Source: CF-161 sp035259145
GTDB lineage: Bacteria; Chloroflexota; Dormibacteria; Dormibacterales; Dormibacteraceae
DNA length: 10,710 nt
Reading direction: 5' to 3'
Assembly (NCBI GenBank): GCA_035259145.1
Contig: DATFWQ010000257.1
Coordinates: 1-10,710 of the forward strand
Every line of letters begins with the position of its first letter. Position 1 is the first letter of the stretch. This document shows positions 6,640-10,710 of the stretch, one piece after another. The notes below the pieces were generated by a model. That model was not told the origin of the DNA and searched no databases. It saw nothing but the letters and a program-made list of their open reading frames with translations. The translations under genes were made by a program, and so were the position numbers.

Positions 6640-7335
6640 ATGGAGCGCCAGTACATGCACGGCTGGAGCCACTCTCTCGGGCGGGAGATGGAGCTGCTGC
6701 TGTTCGGCCACGCCGGCCAGCCCGTCCTCGTGTTCCCGACTTCCATGGGCCGCTTCTACCAGTGGGAGGACTTCGGGATGGTGGGACTCCTGGCCAGCCG
6801 TCTGGCCGCCGGCCGGTTGAGTCTGTGGTGCCTGGACAGCGTCGACGGCGAGTCGTGGTATGCCGAGGACCGCCCTCCAGACGAGCGGGTCAGCAGGCAC
6901 CTCCAGTACGAGCGCTACGTGCTCGAGGAGGTCCTTCCCCACCTTCCCGACCTGCCGGTGCTCGTCGGCACCTCGTTTGGCGCGTTCCATGCGGTCCTGT
7001 TCTGTCTGCGCCATCCCGAGCGCTTCCGCGGATGGATCGGTCTGTCCGGCCTCTACGACAACAGCCGCTTTCTGGACGGCTTCCACTCAGACGATACCTA
7101 CTTCACCAACCCGCTGGCCTTCCTTCCCGGGCTGGCGGATGAGCGGTACCTGGCACCGCTTCGCGCGATGAGCCTGAGGGTCGTGGCCACCGGGACAGAC
7201 GATCCCAACGTCGGAGACTCGGTCGGGCTTTCTCAGGAGCTGGAGGCCAAGGAGATCGAGGTTCGGCTCGACCTCTGGCCTGGCTGGCAGCACGACTGGC
7301 CGTACTGGTACCGGATGCTCGACCAGTACCTGTAG
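6640..7335 (+). CDS. Esterase-type alpha/beta-hydrolase
   Basis: Alpha/beta-hydrolase of the putative-esterase (esterase D-like) type, 231 aa, with no signal peptide or membrane segment. The nucleophile elbow is VGTSFGAFHA (109-118) with Ser112. Asp187 or Asp188 in ATGTDDPN (183-190) and His218 in WPGWQHDW (213-220) complete a plausible catalytic triad in the right order. Family elements before the elbow include PVLVFPTSMGRFYQWED (28-44) and a following LRHPERFRGWIGLSG stretch (123-137). It opens the right-hand operon, 62 nt before the ATP-grasp gene, so it probably acts on the product or an intermediate of the ligases, by hydrolysis, editing or acyl transfer. Related esterases include S-formylglutathione hydrolases and acyl-ester hydrolases. 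The ATG is preceded only by a weak AGG, in keeping with a nearly leaderless transcript. The substrate is unknown. Confidence 0.85.
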   Translation: MERQYMHGWSHSLGREMELLLFGHAGQPVLVFPTSMGRFYQWEDFGMVGLLASRLAAGRLSLWCLDSVDGESWYAEDRPPDERVSRHLQYERYVLEEVLPHLPDLPVLVGTSFGAFHAVLFCLRHPERFRGWIGLSGLYDNSRFLDGFHSDDTYFTNPLAFLPGLADERYLAPLRAMSLRVVATGTDDPNVGDSVGLSQELEAKEIEVRLDLWPGWQHDWPYWYRMLDQYL

Positions 7336-7397
7336 GGCTGATCACGAACCAACCGCGCGGTCTTCCTGTATGGTCGTTCCGGAGTGGAGCGAGCGGC

Positions 7398-8369
7398 ATG
7401 AGACCACCGGACTCGCGGCGCGTTGGCCTCATGGTGGGTCGCGAGAACACCTTCCCGCTGCGATTCCTGGACGTCGTGAACGACCGCGGGCGGGAGTACG
7501 GCGTGACTGCAGAGATGGCGGTCCTCGGTGGCACCGCCGAGCTGGAGGAACCGGCCTACGCGGTCATCGTCGACCGGATCTCCCACGAGGTGCCCTACTA
7601 CCGCGCCTATCTCAAGAGCGCCGCACTGATGGGCACCGTCGTCGTCAACGACCCGTTCTGGTGGGAGGCTGACGAGAAATTCTTCGAGTGCACGCTCGCG
7701 CGCCGGTTGGGCGTCGCGGTTCCGCGCACCGTTGTGCTCCCGAACAAGGGCTACATCGAAGGGATCGACCCCGCGACCTCCCTCCGGAACCTGCGCTACC
7801 CGCTGGATTGGGAGGCGGTCGTCCGCTACACGGGCCTCCCCGCGGTCCTCAAGCCGAACACCGGCGGAGGCTGGAAGGACGTCTTCGTCGTTTCGACGAT
7901 CGACGAGCTGATCCACGCCTACGACCAGACCGGGCTGAAGACGATGATCCTGCAGGAGTTCATCGCCTGGGATGACTACGTCCGATGCATCTGTGTCGGC
8001 CGAGAACACATCTTGCCGATGCGCTACGACCCCAGAGCGCCGTTCGAACGCCGCTACGTCATCGAGCGGCCGCCGGAAGGCGCGCTGCGCGAGCGGGCGA
8101 TCGCCGACGCCAGACAGCTCGTGCAGGCCCTCGGCTACGACATGAACACGGTGGAGTTTGCCGTCAAGGACGGCACGCTCTACGCCATCGACTTCCTGAA
8201 CCCGGCACCCGACTTCGACGATTTCTCGATCAAGCAGGACGCCTTCCAGTGGGTGCTGGAGAGGATGTGTGACCTGGTCATGTGGTACGCGCTTCGCCTC
8301 GCGCAGCCGCCGTGGCGGGGCGAGCACCGCTGGTGGAAGTATGTCGAGCAGGTCCCAGTGGCGACCTGA
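7398..8369 (+). CDS. ATP-grasp ligase
   Basis: ATP-grasp-fold protein of 323 aa, expected to activate a carboxylate as an acyl-phosphate and join it to an amine. An N-terminal Rossmann-like domain (8-95) contains YAVIVDRISHEVPYYRAY (54-71). It is followed by the ATP-binding small domain VLKPNTGGGWKDVFVV (150-165), with Lys152 and the Gly-rich loop, and LQEFI (185-189), whose Glu187 should contact the adenine/ribose region. The metal-binding region is TVEFAVKDGTLYAIDFLNPA (251-270), with Glu253, Asp265 and Asn268 as likely Mg2+ ligands. The C-terminus is Trp-rich (RWWKYVEQ, 311-318). The start has GGAG 8 nt upstream (7386-7389); a second in-frame ATG at 7431 would also keep the fold. It overlaps the next gene by 29 nt. 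The acceptor and donor substrates cannot be deduced from the sequence. Confidence 0.85.
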   Translation: MRPPDSRRVGLMVGRENTFPLRFLDVVNDRGREYGVTAEMAVLGGTAELEEPAYAVIVDRISHEVPYYRAYLKSAALMGTVVVNDPFWWEADEKFFECTLARRLGVAVPRTVVLPNKGYIEGIDPATSLRNLRYPLDWEAVVRYTGLPAVLKPNTGGGWKDVFVVSTIDELIHAYDQTGLKTMILQEFIAWDDYVRCICVGREHILPMRYDPRAPFERRYVIERPPEGALRERAIADARQLVQALGYDMNTVEFAVKDGTLYAIDFLNPAPDFDDFSIKQDAFQWVLERMCDLVMWYALRLAQPPWRGEHRWWKYVEQVPVAT

Positions 8370-9711
8370 CGGTGGAGCCGATGCCGGTCTCTTCTACAAT
8401 GCGCTGCTGGAAGACGCGCTGCTGGCCGAAGCGAGCGTCGAACATCTGCGGAGGGAGCAGGCGCATCGGCGGCTGAGTTTCGGTCAGCGCCCGCTCTCGA
8501 TCGCTCTGAGGCCCAACCTGCTCAGCAGGGATCGCTACGTCGCAGCAGCGGTGGCGGCAAGGGCCGTCTATAGCGCTCTGACCCGGCTGGAGAAGGCACT
8601 CCTGGCTGAGCCGGGCCTGCGTGCGCAGCTGGACCTCGAACCCGAAGAGCAGCGGCTGGCTCTTGCCGACCCTGGCTGTGCCGCCTCGTCGACCTCGTCC
8701 CGGCTGGACAGCTTCTTCGGCACCCAGATCAGGTACGTCGAGTACAACGCTGAGTCACCGGCCGGCATGGCCTACCAGGACAACATGGCGCAGGTCTTCA
8801 TGGCGCTTCCCGCGATGCGTGCGTTCCGGAAGCGGTTCCGTGTTCGCGAAGTGCCGGTGCGCCGCCGTCAGCTGGCTGCGATGCTCAGCGCGTTTGGCCA
8901 GTGGGGTAAGGGCGACCGCCCGGTGGTCGCCATCGTGGACTGGGCTGGGCTGCCTACCGCGACCGAGTTCGAGCTGTTCCGCGAATTCTTCGAGTCGCAG
9001 GGGGTGCCCACCGTGATCTGCGACCCGCGTGAGCTGGAGCTCGGCCGAGGAGGCCTCTACGCGGCGGGTAGGGCGGTCAACCTCGTGTACCGCCGCGTTC
9101 TGACCAGCGAGCTGCTGGCGAGGGCCGACGAGGTCCGCGCCCTGCTCGACGCCTACACGTCGGGAGCCGCCTGTGTCGTCAACCCCTTCCGGGCAAAGCT
9201 TCTTCACAAGAAGATGAGCCTCGCGCTCCTCTCCGACGAGCGGAATTCCCGACTGTACACGCCCGGCCAGCGAGTTGCCATCGAGCGCCACGTGCCCTGG
9301 ACGCGCAAGGTCGTCGACGGGCCAAGCACCAGGAACGGGGAGGCCGTCGATGACCTGCTGGCGTACTGCGCCGCCCACCGCGAAGAGCTCGTGTTGAAGC
9401 CCAACGACGAGTACGGCGGCAAGGGCGTGGTCCTCGGCTGGACGGTCGATCAAGCGTCCTGGGAGCAGGCGCTCCAGGGCGCCTCGCTGGAGTCTTACGT
9501 CGTGCAGGCCGCCGTCGAGGTGCCACGCGAAATCTTCCCCGTCGCACTCGAATCCGTCGAGATGCTGGATCTTGCCATCGACCTCGATCCATATCTCTTC
9601 GAGGGACGTCCAGGAGGCTGTTTGACCAGGCTCAGCTCGTCGGCGCTGCTGAACGTTACAGCCGGCGCAGGTAGCATCGTGCCCACGTTCGTGGTGGAGG
9701 GACCGACATGA
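8341..9711 (+). CDS. Circularly permuted ATP-grasp family protein
   Basis: A 456-aa protein resembling circularly permuted ATP-grasp enzymes, in which metal-binding and ATP-binding elements occur in swapped order. RYVEYNAESPAGMAYQDNMA (131-150), with Glu134 and Asn136, comes first. It is followed by a Rossmann-like segment VVAIVDWAG (195-203), NLVYRRVL (247-254) and NPFRAKLLHKKMSLALLSD (281-299). The Gly-rich ATP loop VLKPNDEYGGKGVVLGW (351-367), with Lys353, comes late, and the C-terminus reads TRLSSSALLNVTAGAGSIVP (429-448). The ATG at 8341 gives a 29-nt overlap with the preceding ATP-grasp gene and has GGAAG just upstream; a GTG at 8269 would overlap by 101 nt and adds an Arg/Ser-rich stretch without family character. 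The stop overlaps the next gene by four bases. It is predicted to form an amide or peptide bond together with its neighbours, with substrates unknown. Confidence 0.82.
   Translation: MSSRSQWRPDGGADAGLFYNALLEDALLAEASVEHLRREQAHRRLSFGQRPLSIALRPNLLSRDRYVAAAVAARAVYSALTRLEKALLAEPGLRAQLDLEPEEQRLALADPGCAASSTSSRLDSFFGTQIRYVEYNAESPAGMAYQDNMAQVFMALPAMRAFRKRFRVREVPVRRRQLAAMLSAFGQWGKGDRPVVAIVDWAGLPTATEFELFREFFESQGVPTVICDPRELELGRGGLYAAGRAVNLVYRRVLTSELLARADEVRALLDAYTSGAACVVNPFRAKLLHKKMSLALLSDERNSRLYTPGQRVAIERHVPWTRKVVDGPSTRNGEAVDDLLAYCAAHREELVLKPNDEYGGKGVVLGWTVDQASWEQALQGASLESYVVQAAVEVPREIFPVALESVEMLDLAIDLDPYLFEGRPGGCLTRLSSSALLNVTAGAGSIVPTFVVEGPT
9696..9700 (+). promoter_or_regulatory. Ribosome binding site of the carboxylate-amine ligase gene
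   Basis: GGAGG lies 7 nt before the ATG at 9708, inside the end of the permuted ATP-grasp gene. Together with the ATGA overlap it supports this start and translational coupling. Confidence 0.7.
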
Positions 9712-10710
9712 GCGAGCAGTGGCTGACGGTCGGGGTCGAAGAGGAGTATCAGATCGTCGACGCCGGCGGCGAGCTCCACCCGTACATCGACAAGCTCCTG
9801 GTGGCCGCGGAGGGAGAGCCGGTCGCGGACGCGGTCAGGGCTGAGATGATCCAGTCGGTGGTCGAGGTTGGGACCGGCGTCTGCCAGACCGTGGAGCAGG
9901 CGCGTGAAGAGCTCGCCAACTTGAGGACCACGCTGGCCCGCCTCCTGCGTCCGGAAGGTCTGCGCCTCGCCTGCGCCGGGACGCACCCCTTCGCGCACTG
10001 GGAGGAGCAGCTCATCACCGAGCAGGAACGGTACAAGATGCTCGAGGAGGAGATGCAGGACGTCGTCCGCTCGATCCTGATCTTCGGGCTCCACGTGCAC
10101 GTTGGCATACCCGACCCAGAGCGGCGGATCGAGGTCATGAACGAGGCCCGCTACTTTCTTCCGCACCTGCTCGCGCTGTCCACGTCCAGCCCGTTCTGGG
10201 CCGGCCGCGATACCGGCCTCCGCTCGTACCGAAGCGTCATCTGGTCGCGCTTCCCTCGCACCGGCATTCCACCTGAGTTCACGTCACATAGCGAGTACGC
10301 CAACTACCTGCAGCTGCTCGTCCGCACCGGGTCCATCGACGACGGCAAGAAGATCTGGTGGGACCTCCGCTCGCACCCATACCATCCCACCCTGGAGTTC
10401 CGCTGCTGCGACCAGACGACGCGCCTGGAGGAGACCATGTGCATCGCCGCGCTCACCCAGGCGGTCTGCGCCAAGCTCCTGAAGCTTCGGGAGCAGAACC
10501 TCGGGTTTCGAAAGTACATGCCGGCGCTGGTCGCCGAGAACAAGTGGCGAGCAATGCGTTATGGCATCGACGGCCGCCTCATCGACTTCGGCAAGCAGGC
10601 GGAAGTACCGATGCGCGACCTTGCGATCGAGCTGCTGGAGTTCGTCGACGACGTCGTCGACGAGCTGGGGTCACGGGGCGCGGTGGAGTACGTCCACACG
10701 ATCCTGCGGG
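9708..10710 (+). CDS. GCS2/YbdK-type carboxylate-amine ligase (3' end outside window)
   Basis: The first 334 residues of a carboxylate-amine ligase of the GCS2 (YbdK/EgtA-like) family, with a glutamine-synthetase-like fold. Relatives such as E. coli YbdK (about 370 aa) make gamma-glutamyl amides with ATP, so roughly 40 C-terminal residues are missing at the edge. Visible motifs are TVGVEEEYQIV (7-17), with the metal-binding Glu cluster; QSVVEVGTGVC (49-59); FGLHVHVGIPD (126-136), the conserved HxHxG; and WWDLRSHPYHPTLEFRCCD (217-235), with its Arg and Glu residues. ENKWRAMRYGIDGRLIDFGK (277-296) also looks like a conserved block of this subgroup. The start overlaps the upstream stop by four bases. 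The actual donor acid and acceptor amine are unknown; glutamate-cysteine ligation is only one possibility. It forms an operon with two ATP-grasp proteins and an esterase, which suggests successive ligation steps on one metabolite. Confidence 0.88.
   Translation, partial: MSEQWLTVGVEEEYQIVDAGGELHPYIDKLLVAAEGEPVADAVRAEMIQSVVEVGTGVCQTVEQAREELANLRTTLARLLRPEGLRLACAGTHPFAHWEEQLITEQERYKMLEEEMQDVVRSILIFGLHVHVGIPDPERRIEVMNEARYFLPHLLALSTSSPFWAGRDTGLRSYRSVIWSRFPRTGIPPEFTSHSEYANYLQLLVRTGSIDDGKKIWWDLRSHPYHPTLEFRCCDQTTRLEETMCIAALTQAVCAKLLKLREQNLGFRKYMPALVAENKWRAMRYGIDGRLIDFGKQAEVPMRDLAIELLEFVDDVVDELGSRGAVEYVHTILR

Noticed and set aside
6469..7086. N-terminal extension of the thiolase frame to 7086
   Set aside because: The extension is antisense to the esterase gene and has no thiolase character; the ATG at 6468 has a strong ribosome binding site and the normal thiolase N-terminus.
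7233..8327. Long antisense open frame (364 codons) opposite the ATP-grasp gene
   Set aside because: It mirrors the codon positions of a well-supported ATP-grasp gene, and its translation shows no domain; long antisense frames are expected in such GC-rich DNA.
8755..9453. Antisense open frame (232 codons) opposite the permuted ATP-grasp gene
   Set aside because: No recognisable motif; it is explained as a shadow of the strong codon bias on the coding strand.
1..10710. CRISPR arrays, tRNA/rRNA genes, transposases or phage genes
   Set aside because: I found no regular repeat-spacer pattern, no tRNA-like cloverleaf and no recognisable mobile-element protein; nearly all sequence is accounted for by ordinary genes.

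Overview
The window is GC-rich, densely packed bacterial DNA with GTG and TTG start candidates, short overlaps between genes and very strong G/C bias at third codon positions, which leaves long shadow frames open. The gene content (a GMC flavoenzyme, acyl-CoA dehydrogenase, thiolase, class E/F-like sortase and a YbdK-type carboxylate-amine ligase) fits a high-GC Actinomycetota-type soil bacterium, perhaps a deep-branching lineage such as Thermoleophilia. That assignment is inference from style and gene content only. There are no RNA genes, insertion sequences or CRISPR arrays that I can see.

Layout. (1) A GMC-family FAD oxidoreductase on the + strand (17-1531) converges on a minus-strand run. 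(2) That run reads right to left: a sortase-like membrane-anchored protein (4403-3735), a DUF2087 protein (3696-3400), an acyl-CoA dehydrogenase (3403-2270) and a HAD-superfamily hydrolase (2270-1557). The last three overlap by 4 and 1 nt and are almost certainly co-transcribed; the sortase-like gene lies 38 nt upstream. (3) A MIP/aquaporin gene (4533-5234, +) diverges from the sortase-like gene across a short region with a strong hairpin and a TTGACA box. (4) A thiolase (6468-5308, -) converges with the aquaporin gene and diverges from (5). (5) The right-hand + strand operon (6640 to the window end) encodes an esterase-type alpha/beta-hydrolase, an ATP-grasp ligase, a circularly permuted ATP-grasp protein and a GCS2/YbdK-type carboxylate-amine ligase that runs off the right edge. 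The last three are coupled by overlaps of 29 and 4 nt.

How it may work. The minus-strand acyl-CoA dehydrogenase and thiolase are beta-oxidation-type enzymes, but they are not in one operon and no hydratase or hydroxyacyl-CoA dehydrogenase is present. The right-hand operon is the most interesting part. Three different ATP-dependent carboxylate-activating enzymes plus a serine hydrolase suggest stepwise, ribosome-independent amide-bond synthesis of a small peptide-like or gamma-glutamyl metabolite. Its individual families are widespread, but I know of no assigned product.

The second main oddity is the sortase-like protein: it keeps the sortase His and Arg, but the catalytic Cys of the TLITC motif is Thr and the whole protein contains no cysteine. 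The aquaporin also lacks the usual Arg after its second NPA box.
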